Assembly: GCF_918797505.1 (NCBI RefSeq)
Contig: NC_092794.1
Coordinates: forward strand, 60,621,167 to 60,685,166
Source: Bemisia tabaci
Lineage: Eukaryota; Arthropoda; Insecta; Hemiptera; Aleyrodidae
Length of the DNA stretch: 64,000 nt
Direction: 5' to 3'
Shown here: positions 44,740-54,571 of the stretch, one piece after another
How positions within the stretch are numbered: the first letter of the stretch is position 1
Layout: each line of letters begins with the position of its first letter
Notes under the pieces: model-generated
What the model saw: the letters and a program-made list of their open reading frames with translations, nothing else
Told to the model about the DNA's origin: nothing
Database searches by the model: none
Position numbers and translations under genes: made by a program

Positions 44740-44904
44740 CAGTGGCGTGGCGTGAACTGCGATGTATCGATTGATATGTAATTCAAACCTATGGTAAAGA
44801 ATCGATTATCAAGGTGTTCACTGCGAACACCCTGTCTATCGATCCTTTTCCATAGTTTTAAATGGCAGATCATTCGATACATCGCAAAGCACGCCACGTC
44901 ACTG
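44740..44904. mobile_element. hAT-like MITE with perfect 8-bp TSD
   Basis: CAGTGGCGTGGCGTGAACTG to GCACGCCACGTCACTG, flanked by TTGCGGGG (44732-44739) and TTGCGGGG (44905-44912). 165 bp. Same internal ATCGATT, AAGGTGTTCACTGCGAACAC and TATCGAT motifs as its relatives. Confidence 0.92.
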
Positions 44905-45327
44905 TTGCGGGGTTGAAACACTGCAGCGCTGAGGAGAAACCGCGTATGGACATTCCAATGTTGACAAATCTTCCGCAGCAAAAAATAGGCATTTTTAAAA
45001 TAGGCACTGAATGTTTTTTATTTAAATTTTTGCCAAGATTAGATTTAATCGGAAAGAAAATTCGCCGACAAAATCGACGAAAAATCTCACGGATCTGCAA
45101 GAAAATCCGCATTTTATTCGATGAGGTTTTAGCAGCGTCCGCGTGTTCATATGATGTTGTTCCGTAACACGAAAGAACATGCGTCTGACTTCATGAATTT
45201 TGCTCGTCCTGCGTGTCCATGTTACATGATTAGGACTTCATTTTGCATTGTGGAACCACTATTTCTTGCTGATTTTAGAAGCGACGTATGTGCCATCAGC
45301 CTCCTTTTAAGGTCAAAATAGCCGAAA

Positions 45328-45635
45328 GTCAAGATTTCTACCGTCAGTATAAGTCGGAACAACTTGAAAACATCAGGAAATTTGATGTCATCAGGAAAAT
45401 ATCAAGAAAATAAGTAATGTATCAGAAATTCTTAGTGCGCCAAGCATTTTTTAACTACACGCAGCTTAGCACGTACAAAGTGAAACATTTTATTCAATTC
45501 ATTAAAATGTTGGTTTGTCAAATCAAACGAATTTCAATCTGTTCAGGTAAAAAATCAAGAAATTTTATTTAAAATATAAGAAAAATCAGGAAAACATCAG
45601 GATAATCTAATAATAAATTTTTAGTGGATACCCTG
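45328..45635. mobile_element. CAGGGTGTCTAC long-form element, diverged
   Basis: The right end TTTAGTGGATACCCTG is clear and the left end TTCTACCGTCAG is eroded. The interior AGTGAAACATTTTATTCAAT and ATGTTGGTTTGTCAAATC match 21509-21772 and 49063-49623. Confidence 0.6.
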
Positions 45636-47330
45636 GCTATGAGGCATTCCTGGCTCCTCATCTGCCTGCCCTCCTCAATTCAAAACCATCATCCGTAAAT
45701 TTGACAACGGTGTTGCTGGACGCGTACATTTTCCACCAATCTGCATTCCTTGTCAAGATTAAACGCGGCTCGGCTAATCAGTTTGCCGCGCCGTTTCTCG
45801 TCTCGTGCGTAGGATAACGAGATCGCCCCCCTTGCCCCCCCCCTAGGCCCCTCAGCCCTCACCCTGCCTAGGGCCATCGGGGGTACAGGGAAAGGGGGAT
45901 ATCTCTTCGAAAGCTTCGCGTTGGAATTTACGGCGTTTAAGTGCGCTGGCCGCTCGGGTTCAGGTGCGAGCTGTGAAAAATTGGTCGTTTAACTTAAATT
46001 CAGTAGGATTTGACGCTCATCTGCTGCGCGCGCCGTAGGGTGGATCGCGATGAAAGAAAAACGAGAAAGATTTGAAATTTCATTGAGATATTTCATGAAA
46101 CATAACGCTGTGAAATATTTCATATTTTTCACGGGCTAGAATATGCGAAGCTTACTCAATGGAAAATTTGCAGGTGCTTGAAATTCGATGAAATTCATGT
46201 TTAAGTGGGACCTACCGATTGAACTAAGCACGAGGATGTCCTCGGTTTTTAAATTAAACAATTGTTAGAGGAAATATCACAAAATGACCAAATTTATCAG
46301 AATACACCTATACAAGGAAATGCCCGCGAATGACATCAGAAGGGGGTGAATTTTCTTACTTTAAAATATATTTTTCTACATTTTCCGGTTTAAAACAAAA
46401 TTTGAAAAAGTACTGCGAATTTGGCTCACTGAGCACCCTCAGATGAAGCAATATATTTTTTGTGTCCGGATTCTCTTTTTAAAGCACCACGTTTCATGTT
46501 ACCTCTTTAAAATTTTACGTAGAAAACTAGTAACGCAACGGAAATTTTGGAAATCAACTTCGAAGCGGGATATCATCAGTTCACCATGTCTATCTATATT
46601 ATACAGCTACAAGCAAAATCTTGGAAGCACTATTTCTGACGAACTGCCGGACCGATAAGGATGATATTTACATGTATGTCATCTGTAGTGGATGTAGATG
46701 TGCAAAAAATTATGAAACCCCGAACTTTTAATGTTGTAGAGCTTTTAAAGCTCATGTCACTTAAGTCCAATGTTAATAGCGTGAGAGATATGTCGTTTCC
46801 GCTAGAAACGTCGAGGTGTGGGATTCTACCTGAGTGACTCGAAAAAACAATAAAACAATGGAAAAGCGCGTGAAGGGCTCCTCATTCGAAGAGTTTAGGA
46901 ACGGTGCATCACTCAGGGTTCAAGGTTCAAGGTCCAAGGTATAAGGTTTAACTCAATTTTTCCTGCATTCTTCCGGCTTCGATTTGTGGCATTGGTCAAT
47001 TTACTTGATTGCTGAATTTCTATTAATATTTACAGCAGATAAACAGCAGATACAAAGTGAGAAGGGAGGCGCTGCGTCGCGTCGGGACGGATCAAATATT
47101 ATTAACTCTTAACGGTCTAAATCCGATTTTCTTCTTTTTAAATTAAGTATTTAAAAATAACATAATAAATGGAAATTTCTTCAGTAAGTGGACTGTGAAA
47201 TTATGTACACCCAGCTATTCCTCATCATTTACAAATCTGAGTGTTACGTCAAAAATTTTGAAATCGATGCAGCTCGAACACGAATGGTGTATTAAAATGG
47301 AAGAACATTTTTGCTTATACACATGCGTAT
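45636..47330. other. Intronic DNA, nothing supported
   Basis: A C-rich patch at 45825-45890 and a short irregular AAGGTTCAAGGTCC-type repeat at 46917-46950. Otherwise AT-rich with no gene. Confidence 0.4.
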
Positions 47331-47411
47331 AGGGCCCGCGAAGCGGGCTTGAGGGCGCGAGGCGCCCTCCCGGGGGTTGGGCCGCGTAGCGGTCAGGGGG
47401 CAGGGCCCCCT
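47331..47411. repeat. Array of four perfect GC-rich hairpins with 3-nt loops
   Basis: Consecutive perfect stems: GCCCGC/GCGGGC with loop GAA (47334-47348), GAGGGCGC/GCGCCCTC with loop GAG (47351-47369), CCGC/GCGG with loop GTA (47382-47392), and AGGGGGC/GCCCCCT with loop AGG (47395-47411). The block stands out sharply from AT-rich flanks. A comparable array lies at 54430-54570. Not coding; origin unknown. Confidence 0.85.
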
Positions 47412-47495
47412 AGTACTTAATAACATTGATCAAATGGTACACAAATCACACAAATGCGTCATTCGTAATTTCAACGTTTAACTTATGTTCGTAAC

Positions 47496-47820
47496 CATGG
47501 CTACCTGGGTCGGATAGAATCACATAACTCTCTCATAGAAACCACAAACACATCCACAGTTTAACCGTAGCAGATTCGCGGTCCTTCGGGCCGAAGAAAA
47601 TCGAGTACCCACAATAGACACTCCATGCAGAGCCTTGGTTTTTGTTCCATGGTCCCTCGGGTCGGATACAATCGTGTAACTTCCTCAGGAACGCAACGTT
47701 AGCTCGGATATTTCACTCGGCAGGTTCCCGAGGCTCTCACTTAGGGCATAACGCACTCATGGTCCCTCGGGCCGGATAAAATCGCGTAACTGCACCAAGA
47801 ACGCAGCGTTATCGCAAAGA
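47496..47820. repeat. Four diverged repeats of a GGTCCCTCGGGTCGGATA motif
   Basis: Related blocks begin at about 47496, 47578, 47648 and 47757, each with a GG(T/C)CNNTCGGG(C/T)CGGATA-like core followed by AATCGNGTAACT. The third and fourth also share a following AGGAACGCAACGTTA-like segment. Spacing is irregular (70-111 bp). They lie 85 bp downstream of the hairpin array and may belong to the same element. Confidence 0.6.
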
Positions 47821-47969
47821 CTTATTTTTTCTTATGGAGTGGATTACCAAACTTCGCCCTGTGTGAATCAAATTTTACGCAAAATTTGTGTGAATCAAAT
47901 TTTACGCAAAATTTTGCAGAAATATCATTTTACGGATGCTTTCAGCTTGTACCTTTTCTAGTGTACGCA

Positions 47970-48278
47970 CACTGAGGAAAAAACTTCGTGCGTGGGACCC
48001 GAATTTGAGGTCATATGGATCTGGGAAGTTTTCGGATCACGTATCTAAAAACTTGAGGTCCAGTTGCCGAAGTTCAGGTCAGACATCTGAAGTACTTCGA
48101 TACGTACCGAAGGCTTCGGGTCACACACCTGAAGTACTCCGGTACATACCGAAGTGCATCGATGTCTAACCCGATTTTCGGCAGCTGCACCTCAAGTTTT
48201 TAGATACGTGATCCGAAAACTTCAGAGATCCATATGACCTCAACTTCGGGTCCCACGCATGAAGTTTTTTTCTCCGTG
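47970..48278. mobile_element. Long palindromic MITE, copy 5, TSD CA
   Basis: CACTGAGGAAAAAACTTCG to GAAGTTTTTTTCTCCGTG, with CA on both sides. The arms contain CGAATTTGAGGTCATATGG and its inverse. The centre carries two extra GAAGTACT-type units. Confidence 0.85.
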
Positions 48279-48288
48279 CAAGGACCTC

Positions 48289-48512
48289 TGAGGATGAGTT
48301 TCGGATGTATGGGAAATGCGCTTCCACGCTATTTCTCCTCTTTTCCTCGCTAAGAACTGAAATCAAAGCCAATTTTTGCAAAGTTTTGAAAAATTCATGC
48401 TGAGGATGATTTTCGGATGTATGGGAAATGCGCTTCCACGCTATTTCTCCTCTTTTCCTCGCTAAGAACTGAAATCAAAGCCAATTTTTGCAAAGTTTTG
48501 AAAAATTCATGC
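48289..48512. repeat. Two-copy tandem repeat, period 112 bp
   Basis: The unit starting TGAGGATGAGTTTCGGATG at 48289 repeats at 48401 with only about one difference. Both end in AAAATTCATGC. The near identity points to a recent duplication (or an assembly artefact). Confidence 0.9.
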
Positions 48513-49062
48513 GGCTACTTGATGTTATTTCCACTTCCGATGTAGACTCTCCTCAAAGGCCGAAGCGCAACCTGTTCAAATCAGAGCAGAGTTCCTCATC
48601 GGAATGGCATCTGTGCGTCGCCGTGCTATCTCGAAGCGCCATTCCAGAGGAGTCGTAAGAAGGCAATCCTTATTTATGATCTCGCAAAGGTCTCAGTGGC
48701 CCGGAACCCGCCATAAATACGTCCAGTGAACTTAAGCTGCACCTAGCACAGCAGCCGCAAATTGTACACGTGAAGACAAATACCTTTATTTAACATTATC
48801 ATTACACACATAATTTCCGAGTTTTTAGTTGACGTGCCCAGCAAGCGTTTGCTTTTCTCCTCCTCGGCGGGGACAAGTGGGAGTCCTGGCACATCATAGT
48901 CAACACTGGGAATCTACTTTCTCGCAACCGATCTATGTTCTCGGGTAACAAATCGAGCTTCGGTAAAAGGGCAGTTAGACCGGACCAAATCTGACCGATC
49001 TCATTGCAGGATGGCAATTTTTTGTTCTTGAAAGTTTAGGCAACTTCACTCAGCTGATAAAA
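48513..49062. other. Intronic DNA, nothing supported
   Basis: No gene, complete repeat or RNA recognised. Confidence 0.4.
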
Positions 49063-49623
49063 CAGTGTGTCTATCGTTAGTATCAACCGAGACTGGAAAA
49101 TATCATGAACTCGGACGTCATCAGGAAAATATCAGGAGAATGTCAGGAAAATTGGTTATGAATCACTGCAGGGTGTCTACTAGTCTGGAAATAGTACTGA
49201 TCTTTTAATGGGCAGTCCGGAAGAACTGAAAAAGTGCGGAAATCCCGCTAGGAGGTCTGGAATTTTTTTCATTTCTGAGCGAGAAGTACAAAGTTTTATA
49301 TTTTTCGAATTTCGTCAAACGGAGGTACTGAAAAAGTACTAAATTTCTAGGGAAAGTACTGAAAATGTACTGTGAAATGTACTGTAAATGTACTGATTTT
49401 TGGCCAGCCTGTTTTAGAAGACAGTCTGACAGGAAATTCGGACTGAGCAATCATTTTTCAACTATGTGCAGCTAGCACATGCAGAAGTGAAACATTTTAT
49501 TCAGTTGTTCAAAAATGTTGGTTTGTAAAATCTAACTGAAGTGTCAATTTGTTCGCGCAAAACATTAGAACTTTCACGCAAAATGTCAGGAAAATCCAAA
49601 ATGAAATTTTAGTAGACATACTG
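49063..49623. mobile_element. CAGGGTGTCTAC long-form element with nested short form
   Basis: Starts CAGTGTGTCTATCG and ends TTTAGTAGACATACTG. The right-hand interior (AGTGAAACATTTTATTCAG, AAAATGTTGGTTTGTAAAAT) matches 21509-21772. A short-form relative occupies 49169-49428. Confidence 0.7.
49169..49428. mobile_element. CAGGGTGTCTAC short-form MITE, nested
   Basis: Starts CAGGGTGTCTACTAGTCTGG and ends AGAAGACAGTCTG. The interior repeats GTACTGAAAAAGTAC. Inserted in the long-form element above. Confidence 0.7.
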
Positions 49624-50329
49624 TTAAAGCCAAGAAAATTTGGAGTTTGCCACTCGAGCTAGCAAAAAGTCAAAACAATTTGTTTTCTTTCTTTCTTTTT
49701 TTTTAAGGAGCTCCAAAGTGTAACTGTTAGGCGCATTTTATACGTTGCTTGTGACTCAGCACGCTGCTGCACGTACATTGACCGAAAGATTTGCAATCTT
49801 TCCGCTTTAGTTGACTTCATTTTACGGAATTCCGTGGAAATGATACTCAATGATGATGATGAAAAAGTCCGTCTTTACGGAATGCACCAGTACTTCGTTC
49901 CTGCTCATTCAGTAGCCGCCCAACATGAAACGGCCTTTATTATGACCGCCGTTTTTATCCACTGGAGCGTAGCTTACTGACCTCGCCACCACTGTACTTG
50001 GAGCTTGAAAACGGTGGGCTTCAGTATCAGTCCCACACCTAAATGGTCCGCAAAGGTCGTCGGGAGTTTGAGACGTGATTGAAATCATCTCTGCAGCATG
50101 CGCACTGATTGCGAGCCTACTTGCCACCTTATTGCGAAAGGCGAAACCGGGGATTTTAAGTTTGAAGAAACTATTACGGTGGCAACGGGTTCGTTTCAAA
50201 ATGATTCGAGTCAGAGCGTGTGTTGAATAATTATATTTATTTTCTCGCGTTGCGTTCGTTATTTGACGTATATTGGCTTATTTTTCTGAGTGATGCCTCT
50301 TACAGGTATTGCCTAGCGGCTGAGTCTTT
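49624..50329. other. Intronic DNA, nothing supported
   Basis: Short frames only. Confidence 0.4.
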
Positions 50330-50517
50330 CACTGGTAAAAAAAACCTCCTGGTTCAAGAGTGCAGTTTCTTGTTGCCGGATTTAAGAGTCTGGACTCTTG
50401 TTTCAATGCAAAATCCGCTTGAAACAAGAGTTCAAGTCTCTTAAATCCGGCGACAAGAAACTGCACTCTTAAGTCAATGCAATGCGGCATTGGTCCAAGA
50501 GGTTTTTTTTACCAGTG
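50330..50517. mobile_element. CACTGGTAAAAAA foldback MITE, TSD TT
   Basis: CACTGGTAAAAAAAACCTCC to GAGGTTTTTTTTACCAGTG, flanked by TT on both sides. AAGAGTGCAGTTTCTTGT is mirrored by ACAAGAAACTGCACTCTTA. Same end type as the 20885 family. Confidence 0.85.
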
Positions 50518-51628
50518 TTAGTCGGTCAGAGCTAATCTTTCCTCTCGCTCGAAAGTCTTTTTCTCGTTGTTCAGGAGTAGTAGCCGTGACGTTTCGCCTT
50601 CAATTTGAAAATTATGCAACACGGGCTCTTAGATGTCGAAATAGTGGTATCCCCATGTGTAATTGCTTCATTTAGCTTTTCAGTCATTCCTGAGTTTTCC
50701 CGATAGGAAAGATCGATTTTTGTTTCTATGAAAAACCGCTTATGTTTTACACTTTTTGAAAAAGGATGCAAATGAATTTTCATCTCATTACCGAAAAGCC
50801 AAAAAAGTGATTTTGGGCAAATATTGCTAAATTTTCTTGATTTACTTTTTCGTGCGGAATGCAACTTTTCGGTCCTTTTAAAGTTCAATGTGAGTGTTTT
50901 TAATCATTGAAGTTGGTCTCTATTCAACCTTTTTTTCATTTTCATGTTCGAAAAGGCAAAAAAAGTGATTTTTGTCCAATTTTTTAAATGTTCTTTTTTT
51001 TACTTTTTCGTGCAAAAATACGACTGTCCGATTCTTTTATAGTATAATATGTATATATTTAAACGTTAGAGTTGGACTCTTTTCTGAACAAACAAGAATC
51101 CGTGCCTATCTTCTTATTGTACAATGTCTCTATTTCCCCACCAATTTCTTTTGAAAAGAAGACAAGGTTGAATAAAAATAAAGTAATATATAAACAAGGT
51201 AGAGAAATGGTGCTGGGTGCACACAATTTCGCGGGGAAATCAAAGCCAAGAACTTCCAAAAATTATAATCAGAGTCAAAAACAAATCTTTTTAACTCCAA
51301 TGAGATTCTTATTTGTTTTGTATAGAGGTACCTATTATTTTTTTAACATTATATATTATTTTTGGCTCTAATTGTAATTTTTGGAACTTCTTGGCTTTGA
51401 TTTCCCCGCGAAATGGTGCGGACCCAGCACCATCTCTCCACCTTGCTACATACAGTATTCGGGTCACTTCTTAGTGTCTCATTAATAATACGCATCATTC
51501 CAAAAATGGTAATATAATAGTAGTTTTCGAAGCGAGACATCAGTTCAAGATACGAAATTTTGTTTTGGGTGTTGTTTTTTAGAATTGGTATAGAAGTTGA
51601 AATTGATGAATATTGTTTGTTGTTTCAG
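50518..51628. other. AT-rich end of intron 1
   Basis: Contains a foldback-like pair at about 51205-51430 (TTTCGCGGGGAAATCAAAGC and its inverse GCTTTGATTTCCCCGCGAAA, near 51226 and 51392). The interior is AT-rich. Ends at the exon 2 acceptor. Confidence 0.45.
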
Positions 51629-51790
51629 TCGGAGGGATGAATCGGCAGCCGAAAGCGGGGGCGCAGATGAAGAAGGTGGCGCCGCCGCAGGTGCCCGAGA
51701 CGGCGTTCCGGCATTCCGGAAGCAGCTTCGGCTCGGCCGGCTACGGCAGCGCCGGCGAGGAACCCGTCTTCCACGACGCACCCGTCCGAG
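51629..51790 (+). CDS. Exon 2 of unidentified protein gene
   Basis: The acceptor TTTGTTGTTTCAG ends at 51628 and the donor CCGAG|GTAAGT is at 51791. The first two bases complete codon 176 (Leu), and 53 further codons (residues 177-229) follow. The exon ends one base into codon 230, so both junctions are phase 1 and its 162 bp is a multiple of three; it could be skipped without a frameshift. The content is GC-rich coding sequence with G/S/A-rich low complexity (for example SSFGSAGYGSAG) and a basic start (MNRQPKAGAQMKK). No domain recognised. A TGGACCACT-family MITE starts 79 bp downstream of the donor. Confidence 0.8.
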
Positions 51791-51868
51791 GTAAGTCTAT
51801 CCGTCGAAAAATTTAACTTCATAAGATTAAAGAAAGGAAAAGCAGTGCCAAGAAAACACACACAAATA

Positions 51869-52418
51869 TGGACCACTAAGCAAGGTACGAATTTCAGCAT
51901 TCTGATGCATGTTTCTTAACCAAAATTTCACGCAAAACACGATACGTACAACGAAAATTACCGAAATCAACTCCTTACGAAGATATTTAATGATTCCGGA
52001 TGCGTGAATTCAAACCACCCGCTCATGAAAACTCAGTGCTCTACGTGATTCACATCGCGCGCTAAACGTTATCATGACAGTCTCTGCGATATAAAAATCT
52101 GGCAACATCAATCTTGACGCTTTGGCTCAGTTATAGCAAATTGCTTATCGTTTGAAAAACACATGGCGGGAAATGAACATTGCTCGGTTGAGAAGCTTGC
52201 TGAAACCGTTGTAGTGCGCGATTTGACTCACGTAGAGCTTTGAGTTTCTTGTGAGCGGGCAGTTCAAATTCCTCGTAACCAATGTGAAATAAAAACGTTA
52301 ATATCTCCGTTAGGAGTTGGTTTCAATAATTTTCGTTGTGTGAATCGTGTTTCTTGTGAAATTCTTGTTAAGAAACATGTATCAGATTGTTTAAATTCGT
52401 CCCGTGTACAGTGGTCCA
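51869..52418. mobile_element. Long-TIR element, TGGACCACT family, copy 2
   Basis: TGGACCACTAAGCAAGGTAC to CGTGTACAGTGGTCCA, with inverted arms reaching over 100 bp (GCATGTTTCTTAACCAAAAT and its inverse). The interior is the reverse complement of 16847-17388. Confidence 0.82.
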
Positions 52419-52819
52419 TTGTGACTTAAGTTTCAAAATGAGGATCCATCGCCTTCGCCTTCATTTTGAAACGTATGCAACACGGACTCCCAGGAGTCGA
52501 AGTAGTGATATTCGAGGGTTAATGTTTTCATCCAGCTTTTTGCAGCCATTCATGAGTTCATGTGTCATGAGATTTTGGCCAACCTTGGAAAGGCAGGGAA
52601 AAGTATGGGATTTTTGCTGAAAACCCTAGATATGTTTCCTCCCTTCTAAAACATTGTTTATTTTGTCAAAGAAGAATGTTGCTTGGTGGCCGATAGTCAT
52701 GAAACTCGATTGAAATTGCTTCTGAATTCGATCGGCTATCGAAGCATATAATGATGATCGATGAGCAATTTGGTGAGCATCGAATTCTCCAAATAATCAC
52801 TGATAAATGTGCACTTGTG

Positions 52820-52922
52820 CAGGGTGTCTAGGGCCATTAAAAACAGTGCTAAACATCAGGTTTCATTTAAAATATCAGGAAAACATGCTGAAAATTCAAG
52901 ATGGAATTGTAGTAGACACTCT
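52820..52922. mobile_element. Short CAGGGTGTCTAG-family derivative
   Basis: CAGGGTGTCTAGGGCC on the left and TTGTAGTAGACACTCT on the right, only about 100 bp apart, with ATCAGGAAAACAT-type interior. Probably a deletion derivative. Confidence 0.6.
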
Positions 52923-54147
52923 AATGTGGATTGTAGAGCTGCGTATTCACAGCTAGCCGATATTTTACGAATTAAGTAAAAATTGCTAAACCAATTGCTC
53001 ATTCTTCGGTCATCAGTCATCATTAAGCGAGTTTTAGCGTTGACTTCCAAAAGTAACTTTTACATTGAAGACATTACAGCAGTGAGAGTGTGAGGTGTCT
53101 GAAACGTTTTCTCTGATCCAGTTGCACTGTTGCAGTTGTTTTTCCAGTTCGGAGTGCACCTCGCCTCGCACTTACATAATATTTTCCAATCATTTTTAAG
53201 TCTTCCAAAGAGTGCAACGCAACATGACAGTTGAACTTTCTCCATGGAACAGTCCTCCGCATATTTCCGAACCGATCGGAGCCGGTCGTCGTCGGTTCTG
53301 TTCCACGGGCGTAGGCGATAGACGGGGGGAGGGGGGGGGGGGTTCCTGTTCCACATCTCGCGTGTCACCGTTCTCATAATCATTCCTTCCGCTCGGTTTT
53401 TTTTCTCTTTTTTTTTCTTCCCTCTCCATTTTTTTGTGCCCGTGAGTGCGCGTTAATAAAATATCAATTACGCGCGGTCTAGTCTTTCTTTCATTCAGTG
53501 GAGCGGCCGCCTTTTGGTGCGCAGATGATCCGCGGCGGCGCACAGTGGGGCGAGTCGACGAGAGGTCGAATATAGCGTAATATCGAAACTCTGGAAGACT
53601 TCGATCTTTGTCTGCACAAAATGTAGAGTTTGGAAAGTGGTTTCATATAGTTTTTCGAAAATTTTCTACCCGTAGGGTGGTAAGTTATTTATAATCATTG
53701 AAATCTTGGAAAATTAAGGGAATTCTGCTTAACTCTGAAAATTCTGGGCTCAGGGTCTTTCGCCGCGGAACTTTAACCTTCTTCTTAACTTCCTGAAAAA
53801 TTGAATTGATTTCTATCGCATTCACGCACTCTGTCGGCGAAAATTGGAATTATCCAATCATAGAATTATTCTCAAGCGCGGCATCTGCTTTCAGTCTAAC
53901 GAATTTTGAATTTTTTTTTTCAATTTCAAGAGACTTTGCGCCAAAATGTTTTCGTCAAAAGCATTTTCATGAGAATTCGTGTCAAAATAAAAATTTAAAA
54001 GTCATGGTCAAGTAAGAGAATTTTGAAATCCAAGCTAACTTGCCACCCTGTTCAAAGAGCACCCCTTTAAGTTCATAACTTAACCATAAAAACTTCAAAT
54101 TTTAGCGAAAATTTCGTGCCTGCACTCACTTAACAGTTGTTAATAAC
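52923..54147. other. Intronic DNA, nothing supported
   Basis: G homopolymer of 12 at 53331-53342. A CGCACAGTGGGGCGAGTCGA fragment near 53539 resembles the terminus of the element at 15932. No gene supported. Confidence 0.4.
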
Positions 54148-54423
54148 GTTATGGCCTGGTTACCTGCTCAAATTTCCGTCAATTTCCGATCAAATGGTGA
54201 CTGGTGCGCACCATCTACCATCAAATTTCTGCGGCCTGCAAAAATTTGATGGTAGATGATGGAACTGTGGGTTCCACACAACCGTGCTTATTTCATGCTT
54301 ATTTCAATCAACACGCTGTTTTAATTAATTTTACTCATCAATCTAGATAACTCCCGACCGCCATCTTGGTCATCATTTTGATCGGAATTTGACGGAAATT
54401 TGAGCGTGTAACCAGGCCATAAC
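54148..54423. mobile_element. Foldback, GTTATGGCCTGGTTAC ends
   Basis: GTTATGGCCTGGTTAC and CTCAAATTTCCGTCAA on the left are mirrored by TTGACGGAAATTTGAG and GTAACCAGGCCATAAC on the right. Interior CACCATCTACCATCAAATTT is shared with 3362-3646. Confidence 0.8.
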
Positions 54424-54429
54424 CATAAA

Positions 54430-54570
54430 AATTGGCCTCCGGCCAATTTATGCGCGGCGCAAGCGCCGCGTACCGGCGCTTCGCGCCGGCATGTGGGGGG
54501 GCTTCGCCCCCCATCATGGTGCGAAGATCGCACAAGACTTTCTCGCTTTTGCCGGCGCTCCGCGCCGGCA
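54430..54570. repeat. Array of six perfect GC-rich hairpins
   Basis: Consecutive stems: AATTGGCC/GGCCAATT loop TCC (54430-54448), CGCGGCGC/GCGCCGCG loop AA (54453-54470), CCGGCGC/GCGCCGG loop TTC (54473-54489), GGGGGGC/GCCCCCC loop TTC (54496-54512), GTGCGA/TCGCAC loop AGA (54519-54533), TGCCGGCGC/GCGCCGGCA loop TCC (54550-54570). Five of the six have 3-nt loops. It starts 7 bp after the foldback at 54148-54423. Same design as 47331-47411. Not coding. Confidence 0.87.
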
Positions 54571-54571
54571 T

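Larger units (their letters stand above)
30189..51628 (+). other. Intron 1 (21.4 kb), packed with nested MITEs
   Basis: Inferred from phase-compatible borders: donor C|GTGAGT at 30189 and acceptor TTGTTTCAG ending at 51628. It holds the 1.33-kb inverted repeat, at least a dozen foldback elements and a GC-rich hairpin array. No frame inside it looks like a skipped coding exon, although a small exon could be missed. Confidence 0.65.

Noticed and set aside
47331..47411. Hairpin array considered as bacterial contamination or bacterial terminators
   Set aside because: It is embedded in continuous AT-rich DNA with insect-type elements on both sides, the stems lack T-tails, and there is no neighbouring bacterial gene. 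Read-depth data would be needed to exclude misassembly.
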